A DNA stretch of 64,000 nucleotides from Streptomyces sp. NBC_00440 (GTDB lineage: Bacteria > Actinomycetota > Actinomycetes > Streptomycetales > Streptomycetaceae). The stretch lies in NCBI RefSeq assembly GCF_036014215.1, contig NZ_CP107921.1:2427501-2491500 (forward strand), written 5' to 3'. Of the stretch, positions 46,606 to 54,679 are shown piece by piece (positions within the stretch are counted from its first letter, which is position 1; each line of letters starts with the position of its first letter). The translations under genes and the position numbers were made by a program. The notes beneath the pieces are model-generated. The model searched no databases. It saw only the letters and a list, made by a program, of their open reading frames with translations, and had not been told where the DNA came from.

Positions 46606-47256
46606 TCAGGGCGTGCGCGGAAGCGCGGCGGCCGGTGGGGCCGAATGGCCGAGCGAGCGGCCGGCCGCGTGGCCCGCCGGAACCGATTCCGCCGGGGACG
46701 GCCCGGTGACGCCCGTGCCGCCCGGCACGGCGCCGACCCCGGTCGTCACCGGCGCGGGCACCTGGTCCTGCCGGCTGGCCGACGCTCCCCGGTAGACCGC
46801 GGCGAAGGCCAGGGCCACCATGCCGATCCCCATGACGAGGGCCAGCAGCCAGGCCACCGGCCGGTGCCAGCGCGCCCGGCCGCGGTACGGGCGCAGCACA
46901 CCGCCGTGCGGCCCGTAGGGGCCGCTCTCGGCGCCGTCGGGGCCCACGCCGTACTCCCCGGCGTCGCCCGGCCCGTACAGCAGGCCGTAGTCCGCGGCGT
47001 TCTCGCGGAGGAACTCGTCGTACTCGTCGAAGTCATCGCCGCCGGAGCCGCCCGCGCGCGCTCTGGCGGCCTCGGCCTCCGCGCGCGCCTCCGCGGCGGC
47101 CAGCAGCCGTTCGACGGCGGTCGGTTCGTGGATGGTGGCGGCCCTGACGAAGTCCTCGCCGAAGACCACGGAGGCGAATTCCTCGTCCGCTCCTCCGCGG
47201 TCGTCGTCAGGCTCCCAGCCGTCCTGGAACGGCCTGCCCCCCACGTCGTCCGGCAC
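46606..47256 (-). CDS. Single-pass membrane protein sharing the SVVFxExF motif
   Basis: Protein of 216 residues. N-terminus DEEFASVVFGEDFVRAATIHEPTAVERLLAAAE matches the downstream neighbour in spacing. It then has an Ala/Glu helix, a Gly/Tyr-rich acidic stretch (GPDGAESGPYGPHGG), a membrane helix near residue 138 (VAWLLALVMGIGMVALAFAA) and a short Pro/Gly-rich outer tail. It looks like a shortened paralogue of the protein at 45386 without its exported domain. Function unknown; 65 bases separate it from proA. Confidence 0.75.
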   Translation of the reverse strand: MPDDVGGRPFQDGWEPDDDRGGADEEFASVVFGEDFVRAATIHEPTAVERLLAAAEARAEAEAARARAGGSGGDDFDEYDEFLRENAADYGLLYGPGDAGEYGVGPDGAESGPYGPHGGVLRPYRGRARWHRPVAWLLALVMGIGMVALAFAAVYRGASASRQDQVPAPVTTGVGAVPGGTGVTGPSPAESVPAGHAAGRSLGHSAPPAAALPRTP

Positions 47257-47321
47257 GGAATCAGAGTAGACCCGGTGGGTGGATTTGGGCAGGGAGAGTG
47301 CGAAGTCGACCGGTCAGCGGG

Positions 47322-48605
47322 TCACCGAATGTGACCGTCTCCCGTCACGATGTACTTGGTCGAGGTCAGCTCGGGCAGCCCCATCGGCCCCCGGGCGTGC
47401 AGCTTCTGGGTGGAGATGCCGATCTCGGCGCCGAATCCGAACTGACCTCCGTCGGTGAACCGGGTGGACGCGTTGACAGCCACCGTCGTGGAATCGACCA
47501 GCTGGGTGAAACGGCGGGCCGCGGCCTGCGAGGTGGTGACGATCGCCTCGGTGTGGCCGGATGTCCACAGCCTGATGTGCGCGACGGCCGCGTCCAGCGA
47601 GTCGACGACGGCGGCCGCGATGTCGTACGAGAGGTACTCGGCCTCCCAGTCGTCCGCGGTCGCCTCGACGACGGTCGCCTTCGTCCCGTCGGCGTACCCG
47701 AGCACCCGCTCGTCGCCGTGCACGGTCACGCCCGCCTCGCCGAGCGCGTCGAGCGCCTTCGGCAGGAACGCGTCCGCGATGTCCCGGTGGACCAGGAGCG
47801 TCTCGGCCGCGTTGCAGACGGAGGGCCGCTGGGCCTTGGAGTTGACGAGGATGGCGACGGCCATGTCGATGTCGGCCTGCGCGTCCACGTACACATGGCA
47901 GTTGCCGGTGCCGGTCTCGATGACCGGCACGGTGGACTGCTCGACGACGGTACGGATCAGGGACGCGCCGCCGCGCGGGATCAGCACGTCGACCATGCCG
48001 CGGGCGCGCATCAGCTCCCGTACGGACTCGCGGGACTCCCCCGGCACGAGCTGGATGGCGTCGGCCGGCAGCCCGGAGCCCCCGACGGCGTCGCGCAGCA
48101 CCCGTACGAGCGCGGTGTTGGAGGCGTACGCGGAGGCCGAGCCGCGCAGCAGCACCGCGTTGCCCGACTTCAGGCAGAGCGCGGCGGCGTCCACCGTCAC
48201 ATTGGGCCTGGCCTCGTAGATGATCCCGACGACGCCGAGCGGCACCCGCACCTGGCGCAGGTCGATTCCGTTGGGCAGCGTCGAGCCCCGTACGACCTCG
48301 CCGACCGGGTCGGGCAGCGCCGCGACGTCCCGTACATCACCGGCGATCGCGCGGATGCGCTCGGGGGTGAGGGTGAGGCGGTCGATGACCGTCTCGGCGG
48401 TACCGGCGGCCCTGGCCTTCGCGACGTCCTCGGCGTTGGCCTCGACGATCTCGGACGAACGCACTTCGAGCGCGTCGGCGATGGCCAGCAGCGCGTCGTC
48501 CTTGGCCGCGCGCGGCAGTGGCGCGAGGTCGGCCGCGGCGGCGCGGGACCGGTAGGCGGCCTGGATGACCGGGGACTGGTCGGAGAGCGGGGAGAGCGAG
48601 GTCAT
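47322..48605 (-). CDS. proA: Gamma-glutamyl phosphate reductase
   Basis: Protein of 427 residues, aldehyde-dehydrogenase fold, the second step of proline synthesis (glutamyl phosphate to glutamate semialdehyde with NADPH). The catalytic cysteine lies in [14 protein letters not shown] near residue 267, with the nucleotide-binding [27 protein letters not shown] near 125. The start ATG directly follows a 10-base-pair hairpin and has no evident Shine-Dalgarno. It is separated from proB by a small unrelated gene. Confidence 0.96.
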   Translation of the reverse strand: MTSLSPLSDQSPVIQAAYRSRAAAADLAPLPRAAKDDALLAIADALEVRSSEIVEANAEDVAKARAAGTAETVIDRLTLTPERIRAIAGDVRDVAALPDPVGEVVRGSTLPNGIDLRQVRVPLGVVGIIYEARPNVTVDAAALCLKSGNAVLLRGSASAYASNTALVRVLRDAVGGSGLPADAIQLVPGESRESVRELMRARGMVDVLIPRGGASLIRTVVEQSTVPVIETGTGNCHVYVDAQADIDMAVAILVNSKAQRPSVCNAAETLLVHRDIADAFLPKALDALGEAGVTVHGDERVLGYADGTKATVVEATADDWEAEYLSYDIAAAVVDSLDAAVAHIRLWTSGHTEAIVTTSQAAARRFTQLVDSTTVAVNASTRFTDGGQFGFGAEIGISTQKLHARGPMGLPELTSTKYIVTGDGHIR

Positions 48606-48634
48606 GCCCGCAGACTAATGCGCGGTCTGCGGGC
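48606..48634 (-). promoter_or_regulatory. Inverted repeat abutting the proA start codon
   Basis: GCCCGCAGAC and GTCTGCGGGC form a perfect 10-base-pair stem with a nine-base loop, directly next to the proA ATG. The minus-strand sequence TTAGTCTGCGGGCATG also contains a TAGTCT minus-10-like element six bases from the ATG. Leaderless transcription or hairpin control are both possible. Confidence 0.4.
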
Positions 48635-48736
48635 GTCCGTCCGCTATCCCACGCTCCGAGACAGCGGGGACCGGCGGGGACCGTACGGGCCGCTCCCCGG
48701 GGGTGTGCCGGCAGGGGGTGTGCCGGCAGGGGGTGG

Positions 48737-49225
48737 TCAGTACGGGTGCACCCCGACGGGCGCCGCGGGCGGCGGGCCGTATCCCTCGGCTATCCGCAGG
48801 TGGTAGGTCTCGCGGTCGATGACCTCCAGGCCCACGATCTCCCACGGCGGCAGCTGCGACGTCGAGCGGTGCTCGCCCCAGAGCCGCAGGGCCACCGCGG
48901 CGGCGTCGTGCAGGTCCCGCGCCTCCTCCCAGTAGCGGATCTCGGCGTGGTCGTCGGCGTACCGGCTGGTCAGCAGGAAGGGGTGGTCGTGCGCGAGCTG
49001 TTCGAGACCGCGTCTGACCTCCTTGAGCGGGGCGGGACGGCCCGACACGCTCAGGGTGATGTGCCACAGCTTGGACAGTGCGGCTTCCTCCGGGGGCTGC
49101 TGGGGCCGCTGTTCCCCGTCCGCGTCCGCTTCCGGGCGTTCCTCGAAGCCGGCCCCCGCGCCGACACTCGTCAGGGTCCGCTCCCCGGTTCCTCGGGGCG
49201 GTGCCCCGGGACGGGCTCGTCTCAC
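48737..49225 (-). CDS. Conserved protein of unknown function between proA and proB
   Basis: Protein of up to 162 residues. The first 50 are low-complexity and may not be translated; the conserved-looking core begins SKLWHITLSVSGRPAPLKEVRRGLEQLAHDHPFLL. It has an alpha/beta pattern with a motif-like YADDHAEIRYWEEARDLHDAAAVALRLWGEHR and a closing VIDRETYHLRIAEGYGPPP. No family recognised by eye. Same strand and spacing as its proline neighbours, so it may be co-transcribed. Confidence 0.7.
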   Translation of the reverse strand: MRRARPGAPPRGTGERTLTSVGAGAGFEERPEADADGEQRPQQPPEEAALSKLWHITLSVSGRPAPLKEVRRGLEQLAHDHPFLLTSRYADDHAEIRYWEEARDLHDAAAVALRLWGEHRSTSQLPPWEIVGLEVIDRETYHLRIAEGYGPPPAAPVGVHPY

Positions 49226-49380
49226 CGGCGGCCTCCTGTGTGCGTTGCGGCGTCTGCCCCGCGGCGACGGGCCGGGCAGCGGTCGGGAGCGGGCTCCCGG
49301 GACAAAGTTGACCAGCCCGGCGCCCGGCGCGTGACGGTTTTCCGGAAGGTCCCTGCTGAAAGGCTGGTGTTTCAGCCGTT

Positions 49381-50508
49381 TCAGGGGGCCATGACAACGA
49401 GATCGTCCCTGTGTACGACTTCCCGCTCGTAGGCAGGACCGAGTTCCCGGGCCAGGTCCCGGGTGGAGCGGCCGAGCAGCTGGGGGAGCTCCTTGGCGTC
49501 GAAGTTCACCAGACCGCGGGCGACGGTGCGGCCCTCGGTGTCCCGCAGCTCCACCGGGTCCCCGGCGCTGAACTCGCCCTCGACGGCGGCGATTCCGGCG
49601 GGCAGCAGCGAGGAGTTCCGCTCCACGACCGCCCGTACCGCGCCGTCGTCCAGGGTGAGCGCACCGCGTGGGGTCGACGCGTGCTGGAGCCAGAGCAGTC
49701 GGTCGGCCGAACGGCGGCCGGTGCTGTGGAAGTACGTACCGGTGTCCCGGCCAGCGAGGGCGTCGGCGGCGCGCGATGCCGAGGTCAGCACCACCGGGAC
49801 GGAGGCCGCGGCGGCGATCCTGGCCGCCTCGACCTTGGTGACCATGCCGCCGGTGCCCACGCCGGCCTTGCCCGCCGAGCCGATGGAGACGTGCGCGATG
49901 TCTCCGGGCCCCGCCACCTCCGCGATCCGGCGGGCACCCGGCGTGGCCGGGTCCCCGTCGTACAGGCCGTCGACGTCCGAGAGCAGGACGAGCAGGTCGG
50001 CCCGGACGAGATGGGCCACGAGAGCGGCAAGACGGTCGTTGTCACCGAAGCGGATCTCGTCCGTGGCCACCGTGTCGTTCTCGTTGACGACCGGCAGGGC
50101 GCCCATGGTCAGGAGCTGGTCCAGGGTCCGGTAGGCGTTGCGGTAGTGCGCCCGGCGGCTGGTGTCGTCGGAGGTCAGCAGCACCTGGCCGACCCGGACG
50201 CCGTAGCGCGCGAACGACGCGGTGTACCGGGCGACGAGCAGCCCCTGGCCGACACTGGCGGCGGCCTGCTGCCTGGCCAGGTCCTTGGGCCGGCGGGCCA
50301 GGCCCAGCGGCGCGAGTCCCGCGGCGATGGCGCCGCTGGAGACGAGCACGATCTCCTTCTCGCCGCCGCTCCTGACCTTGGCCAGTACGTCGACCAGGGC
50401 GTCCACCCGGTCCGCGTCGAGGCCGCCGGCCGCGGTCGTGAGGGAGGAGGATCCGACCTTCACGACGATCCTGCGGGCTTCCGTTACGAGTTGCCTTGCC
50501 TGTGTCAC
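49381..50508 (-). CDS. proB: Glutamate 5-kinase with PUA domain
   Basis: Protein of 375 residues. The amino-acid-kinase domain (VVKVGSSSLTTAAGGLD, VSSGAIAAGLAPLGL, VVNENDTVATDEIRFGDNDRL) spans about 1-260 and is followed by a C-terminal PUA domain (GALTLDDGAVRAVVERNSSLLPAGI). It makes gamma-glutamyl phosphate, the committed and usually proline-inhibited step. Gap of 156 bases to the small gene before proA; the glycosyltransferase gene upstream ends 15 bases before its start, so read-through is likely. Confidence 0.96.
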   Translation of the reverse strand: MTQARQLVTEARRIVVKVGSSSLTTAAGGLDADRVDALVDVLAKVRSGGEKEIVLVSSGAIAAGLAPLGLARRPKDLARQQAAASVGQGLLVARYTASFARYGVRVGQVLLTSDDTSRRAHYRNAYRTLDQLLTMGALPVVNENDTVATDEIRFGDNDRLAALVAHLVRADLLVLLSDVDGLYDGDPATPGARRIAEVAGPGDIAHVSIGSAGKAGVGTGGMVTKVEAARIAAAASVPVVLTSASRAADALAGRDTGTYFHSTGRRSADRLLWLQHASTPRGALTLDDGAVRAVVERNSSLLPAGIAAVEGEFSAGDPVELRDTEGRTVARGLVNFDAKELPQLLGRSTRDLARELGPAYEREVVHRDDLVVMAP

Positions 50509-50523
50509 ACGGCCGAATCTACG

Positions 50524-51735
50524 TCAGCCCTGTTCGCCGGTGCGCGGGGATTCCACGCGCTGGACAGGGTTGGCGGCGGCCCACTTGCGGAGCCTGCGCA
50601 GCCGGGTCCGCCCGGCCGCGGGCAGCCGGCGCCAGACCGGGGGGCAGGGCATGGCGTAGATGTGGTCCGGAATTCCGGCGGAGGGGTCCCTGAAGTACGG
50701 GAGGTCGAGGTAGTACGTGCCGTTGAGGCCCCGGCCGACGCGCTCGGGCTGCTTGTTCTGCTGGAGCTGGGTGAGCACACCGGTGAGGAGGTCGGTCCGG
50801 CCGAGCGCGACGCAGTGCAGCCGCAGTCTCTCGGCCGGCTTGAGTCTCCTGGCCACGCCCGGGTTCCAGTACGCGGCCATCAGCGGCGCCGCGAGTTCCA
50901 TGCGCTTCTGCTGCACAGCGGCGGACTGCTTGAGGAAGCCGGCGGCGAACTGCGGGAGCAGGGTGACCACGAAGGGACGCACCATGAGCTTGTCGCGCTG
51001 TGTGCCCGGCGGTACGCACTCGGCTATCAGCCCCATCAGGGCCCGCGCCGAGTCGAACCGCAGCAGGTAACTGCCGCTCTTCGTCACGTGTTTGCCGTCG
51101 TCGCGTCCGACCAGGTAGTAGCAGGTGTAGTCGGAGATGACGGACACCCCGTCGCCGCGCAGATAGGTCTCCAGGGTGAAGAGAGCGTCCTCGCCCGTCT
51201 TGAGGCCCTCGTCGAAGGTGATCCCGAGGCGTTCGAGCAGTGCGCGCCGGAAAAGTTTCTGGGCGCTCAGGGTGAACTTGATCTGCGAGTCGAAGACGTC
51301 CGCGCGCTCGACGGTCTCCCTCCACATGGACTTGGGGGCGCCGCGGTTGACGCCGACGACCTTCCCGAGCACCACGTCCGTACCTGCGCGGTCGCCCATC
51401 GCGACCATGCGTTCGAGGGCCTCATCGCCGAAGTAGTCGTCCGCGTCGAGGAAGAACACATAGCGGCCGCGAGCGAGTCCGAGACCGACGTTGCGCGGTC
51501 CGCTGGGGCCCCCGGAGTTCTTCTGCCGCACCACGGTGGTGCGTATCTTCGATCGGGCGGCGAACTCCTCCAGGTACTCCCCCGTGCCGTCCGTCGATCC
51601 GTCGTCGACGGCGACGATCTCGATCCGGTCCGCGCCCAGGGACTGGGCCTCCACGGACTCAAGGCACTTCACGAGGTACGGCATTGCTTCATAGGCACCG
51701 ACGACAACGGTCACATCGGGCTCACTTGTGCTCAT
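50524..51735 (-). CDS. GT2-family glycosyltransferase
   Basis: Protein of 403 residues from the ATG at 51735; no clear ribosome site. A GT-A domain opens with VTVVVGAYEAMPYLVKCLESV and has the nucleotide-sugar acidic motifs VAVDDGSTDGTGEYL and FFLDADDYFGDEALE. A long C-terminal region (about 220-403) is typical of teichoic-acid or capsule transferases such as TarP/TarS-like proteins. No membrane helix. First gene of the envelope-polymer locus as read from here; it is divergent from rfbC. Confidence 0.88.
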   Translation of the reverse strand: MSTSEPDVTVVVGAYEAMPYLVKCLESVEAQSLGADRIEIVAVDDGSTDGTGEYLEEFAARSKIRTTVVRQKNSGGPSGPRNVGLGLARGRYVFFLDADDYFGDEALERMVAMGDRAGTDVVLGKVVGVNRGAPKSMWRETVERADVFDSQIKFTLSAQKLFRRALLERLGITFDEGLKTGEDALFTLETYLRGDGVSVISDYTCYYLVGRDDGKHVTKSGSYLLRFDSARALMGLIAECVPPGTQRDKLMVRPFVVTLLPQFAAGFLKQSAAVQQKRMELAAPLMAAYWNPGVARRLKPAERLRLHCVALGRTDLLTGVLTQLQQNKQPERVGRGLNGTYYLDLPYFRDPSAGIPDHIYAMPCPPVWRRLPAAGRTRLRRLRKWAAANPVQRVESPRTGEQG

Positions 51736-52111
51736 CACAACAGCAAGACCGGTGGATACGGCACATGGTTGCCTCACAGGCCGTACTGATATTCGCCAAG
51801 GTTCGAGCCGCGTGTGGCGATATCACACCCCATCGGCGGCGGTACCCCCACCCTCACTTCCGGAATTTTACATTCCCCATACGGCGGGGGCAGCCGGAGG
51901 GAACCACTCCGCACCCGATATAGTCACCGCCCGGCGGACGGCTCTCCAACAGCACGAAGCGGCACGGCACGAAGCGCGCCGAGGGGCACGGCGAGAGGCG
52001 GGCGGCGAATTACGGTCCCGTGGGAATTCCCCCCCCGTCCGGTCACTGTGGAAACCCCCCACAGATTCCTGATGTCCCGGCAGCGGAAATTGCAGACAAG
52101 GACGTGATCTG
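51736..52111. promoter_or_regulatory. Divergent promoter region between the GT2 gene and rfbC
   Basis: 376 bases without a gene. It is locally AT-richer (CCGGAATTTTACATTCCCC at about 51860) and contains an imperfect inverted repeat, GATATTCGCC at 51788-51797 against GGCGATATC at 51816-51824. This is the natural site for divergent promoters. I could not assign a sigma-factor class. Confidence 0.5.
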
Positions 52112-52705
52112 ATGCGGCAGCTCGCCATCGAGGGAGCCTGGGTCCATGAGCCGAAGGTCTTCCCGGACAGCCGCGGCAGCTTCCACGAGTGGTTCAAGGA
52201 GCCCGATCTGTCCGAGGCGGCAGGCCACAGCCTGCGGCTGGCCCAGGCCAACTGCTCGGTGTCCCGCAAGGGCACGCTGCGCGGGATCCACTTCGCCGAC
52301 GTGCCGCCGAGCCAGGCCAAGTACGTCAAGTGCGTGCGCGGCGCCATTCTCGACGTCGTCGTGGACATCCGGGTCGGCTCACCCACGTACCGGAAGTGGG
52401 AGGCCGTACGGCTCGACGACGTGGACCACCACTCCGTCTACCTCTCCGAAGGGCTCGGCCACGCGCTGCTGGCGCTGACGGACGACGCCACCGTGGTCTA
52501 CCTCTGCTCCACCGGGTACGCCCCGCAGCGCGAGCACGGCATCCACCCGCTCGACCCGGACCTGGCCATCGACTGGCCGGCGGACGTCACCCCGCTGCTC
52601 TCCGACAAGGACGCGGCGGCTCCCACGCTCGCCGAGGCCGAGGCCCAGGGGCTGCTGCCCTCGTACGCGGACTGCGTCGCGTACGCCGAGAAGCTGCGCG
52701 GCTGA
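52112..52705 (+). CDS. rfbC: dTDP-4-dehydrorhamnose 3,5-epimerase
   Basis: Protein of 197 residues, cupin fold. Epimerase marks are FPDSRGSFHEWFKEPD near residue 18, ANCSVSRKGTLRGIHFA near 50 with the catalytic His, VVVDIRVGSPTY near 85 and the tyrosine/His-rich GLGHALLALTDD. It epimerises C3 and C5 of dTDP-4-keto-6-deoxyglucose. The ribosome site is weak (AAGGACGTG). It is the only rhamnose gene on the plus strand. Confidence 0.93.
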   Translation: MRQLAIEGAWVHEPKVFPDSRGSFHEWFKEPDLSEAAGHSLRLAQANCSVSRKGTLRGIHFADVPPSQAKYVKCVRGAILDVVVDIRVGSPTYRKWEAVRLDDVDHHSVYLSEGLGHALLALTDDATVVYLCSTGYAPQREHGIHPLDPDLAIDWPADVTPLLSDKDAAAPTLAEAEAQGLLPSYADCVAYAEKLRG

Positions 52706-52711
52706 ACCCGG

Positions 52712-52763
52712 CGCGGGACGGCGGCCACGCCCCTGACGGGGTGCGCGGCCGTCCGATCCCGCG
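52712..52763. terminator. Bidirectional hairpin between rfbC and the methyltransferase gene
   Basis: CGCGGGACGGC...GCCGTCCGATCCCGCG with an inner GCCCCTGACGGGG hairpin closes the space between the two converging genes. Confidence 0.7.
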
Positions 52764-52766
52764 TGG

Positions 52767-53561
52767 TCAGCCGGTGACGCGCTCGATCTGCCTGCGCAGA
52801 CCGGTGAAGGCCGAGCGCGGGCGGTTGAGGTTGCGGGCGCGGATGAGACCGGGCCAGAACCCCGCGCCGAGCAGTGCCTCGGGGGCCACCGCGCGCTTGC
52901 GGCTCAGCACCGCCTCCGGGACGTCCTGCGGGTCCTCGGTGATGTACTCCGCGAGGATGGCGTCGTAGTTGTCCTTCAGTACGGTGCTCGACGGGTCGGC
53001 GCCGAAGACGGCGACCACTCCGGTCGGCTTGGTGTCCACCTCGACCACCAGCAGGTCGGGGCGGAACCGGCGCAGCACTTCGGCGACCTTGTAGACATCG
53101 CCCGTCCACGCCCCGGTGTGCCGGTCGCGGGCCGCCTCGTCGACGTTGCGCGGCAGCATGTCGTCCAGCACGATCACGCTGTTCCAGCGGGCGTGCTTCT
53201 CGACGTTCATGAAGTCGCGCAGGGCGAACTCGAAGAGGTGCATGCCGTCGATGAACGACAGCTCCAGGCGGGGGTCGGCGCCCAGGAGCCCCAGCGGGTC
53301 CCGCCGGGCGAGGGCCCGGAAGGGGTTGCGTCCGGGCCGCAGGTGCAGCAGCGGGTCCTTGCGGGCGAAGAACGCGTCGCTCGTCTGCTTGACCAGATGC
53401 ACGTCGCAGCTGATCGATGTCACGACCTTGAATGCGGGGTCGACAGCGATGGAAGGCACCCGGGAAAGCGCCAGACTGCGCCCGTCATTGACGCCGATCT
53501 CCAGATACGTGCGGGGACGGTATATGCGATGGATTCCGCGCAGGAATTCATGACGGTTCAC
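52767..53561 (-). CDS. SAM-dependent methyltransferase-fold protein
   Basis: Protein of 264 residues. Motif I reads RTYLEIGVNDGRSLAL near residue 17, followed by SIAVDPAF and LELSFIDGMHLFEFALRDF near 100 with VIVLDDMLPRN. This is the Methyltransf_24/cephalosporin-hydroxylase-like pattern with an acidic pair. In sugar-polymer loci such enzymes often O-methylate sugars, which fits this setting but is inferred. A basic Arg-rich C-terminus (RARNLNRPRSAF) closes the protein. Confidence 0.78.
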   Translation of the reverse strand: MNRHEFLRGIHRIYRPRTYLEIGVNDGRSLALSRVPSIAVDPAFKVVTSISCDVHLVKQTSDAFFARKDPLLHLRPGRNPFRALARRDPLGLLGADPRLELSFIDGMHLFEFALRDFMNVEKHARWNSVIVLDDMLPRNVDEAARDRHTGAWTGDVYKVAEVLRRFRPDLLVVEVDTKPTGVVAVFGADPSSTVLKDNYDAILAEYITEDPQDVPEAVLSRKRAVAPEALLGAGFWPGLIRARNLNRPRSAFTGLRRQIERVTG

Positions 53562-53742
53562 GGGGAGCGCCCTTCGTCGAAAATAACGACTGGTCCGATC
53601 CCCGGCGAAGCTACATCATGAGTGCCGGGCCGTGAAAGCGCCGGCGCTGATGTAAACATCCACCGACCGGGTCACCCCGGAAGGCGGCAGAATATCTACG
53701 GAATCTCCGCACGCTCTCCTCCTGCCGGGCCGAGCCGGCGGA

Positions 53743-54627
53743 TCAGGAGCGCTCGGCGGCGACCACCGCGGGGAACGCGTCGGCCAGCGCGAGCCGCCAG
53801 TCACGGAGCGGTTCGATGCCGGCGGCCGCCCAGCGGTCGTGCCCGAGCACGCTGTACGCGGGGCGCGGCGCGGGCCGCACGAAGGCCTCGCTGGTCGTGG
53901 GCAGCACCCGCGCCGGGTCGGCGTCCAGCAGCCGGAAGATCTCCCGGGTGAGCCCGAACCAGGTCGTCGCACCGGCGCTGGTGCCGTGGTAGACGCCCGC
54001 GGGCGCGGTACCGGCGAGGGCGCCCGTGCCGAGCCGCACCAGCAGATCCGCCAGATCGGCGGTCCAGGTGGGCTGGCCGCGCTGGTCGTCCACCACGTCC
54101 AGGGTGTCCTTGACGCCCTCAAGCCGGACCATCGTCCGGACGAAGTTGCCGCCCCCCGCCCCGTACAGCCAGGCCGTGCGCACCACGTACCCGCGCTCGG
54201 GCAGCACGCTCAGCACGGCCTGCTCCCCGGCCAGCTTGGTGCGGCCGTACGCGCTGCGCGGGGCCACCGGGGCGTCCTCGGCGTACGGCCGGGTGCCGTC
54301 ACCGGCGAACACGTAGTCCGTGGAGATCTGGAGCAGCACGGCGCCGGTCTCCCGGCACGCCTCGGCCAGGACCCGGGGGCCCGTGCCGTTGACGGCGAGC
54401 GCCTGGTCCTCCTTCGCCTCGGCGTCGTCGACCGCGGTCCAGGCCGCGCAGTTGACGACGACCGCCGGGCGGTGCTCCGCCAGCGCGCCGCGTACGGCCC
54501 CCGGGTCGGTGATGTCGAGCGCCGCACGGTCCAGGCCGGCCGCCGGGGTGCCGTCGTCCGCCAGTCGTGCGAGGAGGTCCCGGGCGAGCATCCCGCCGGC
54601 TCCGGTGACCAGCCAACTGCCGCTCAT
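53743..54627 (-). CDS. rfbD: dTDP-4-dehydrorhamnose reductase
   Basis: Protein of 294 residues, short-chain reductase fold. Nucleotide-binding WLVTGAGGMLARDLLARL at the start, the catalytic YGRTKLAGE near residue 128 and STDYVFAGDG near 105. It reduces the 4-keto group to finish dTDP-L-rhamnose. It is 181 bases from the methyltransferase start and 52 bases after the FG-GAP gene's stop. Confidence 0.93.
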   Translation of the reverse strand: MSGSWLVTGAGGMLARDLLARLADDGTPAAGLDRAALDITDPGAVRGALAEHRPAVVVNCAAWTAVDDAEAKEDQALAVNGTGPRVLAEACRETGAVLLQISTDYVFAGDGTRPYAEDAPVAPRSAYGRTKLAGEQAVLSVLPERGYVVRTAWLYGAGGGNFVRTMVRLEGVKDTLDVVDDQRGQPTWTADLADLLVRLGTGALAGTAPAGVYHGTSAGATTWFGLTREIFRLLDADPARVLPTTSEAFVRPAPRPAYSVLGHDRWAAAGIEPLRDWRLALADAFPAVVAAERS

Positions 54628-54679
54628 GTCTCACCTGTTCTCTGCGTCCGGCGCGTCGTCTTTCCGATCCCGGCCGACG

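Noticed and set aside
52767..53561. Cephalosporin hydroxylase (antibiotic biosynthesis)
   Set aside because: The family resemblance is only to the shared methyltransferase fold. Motif I and the genomic context favour a sugar or polymer methyltransferase.
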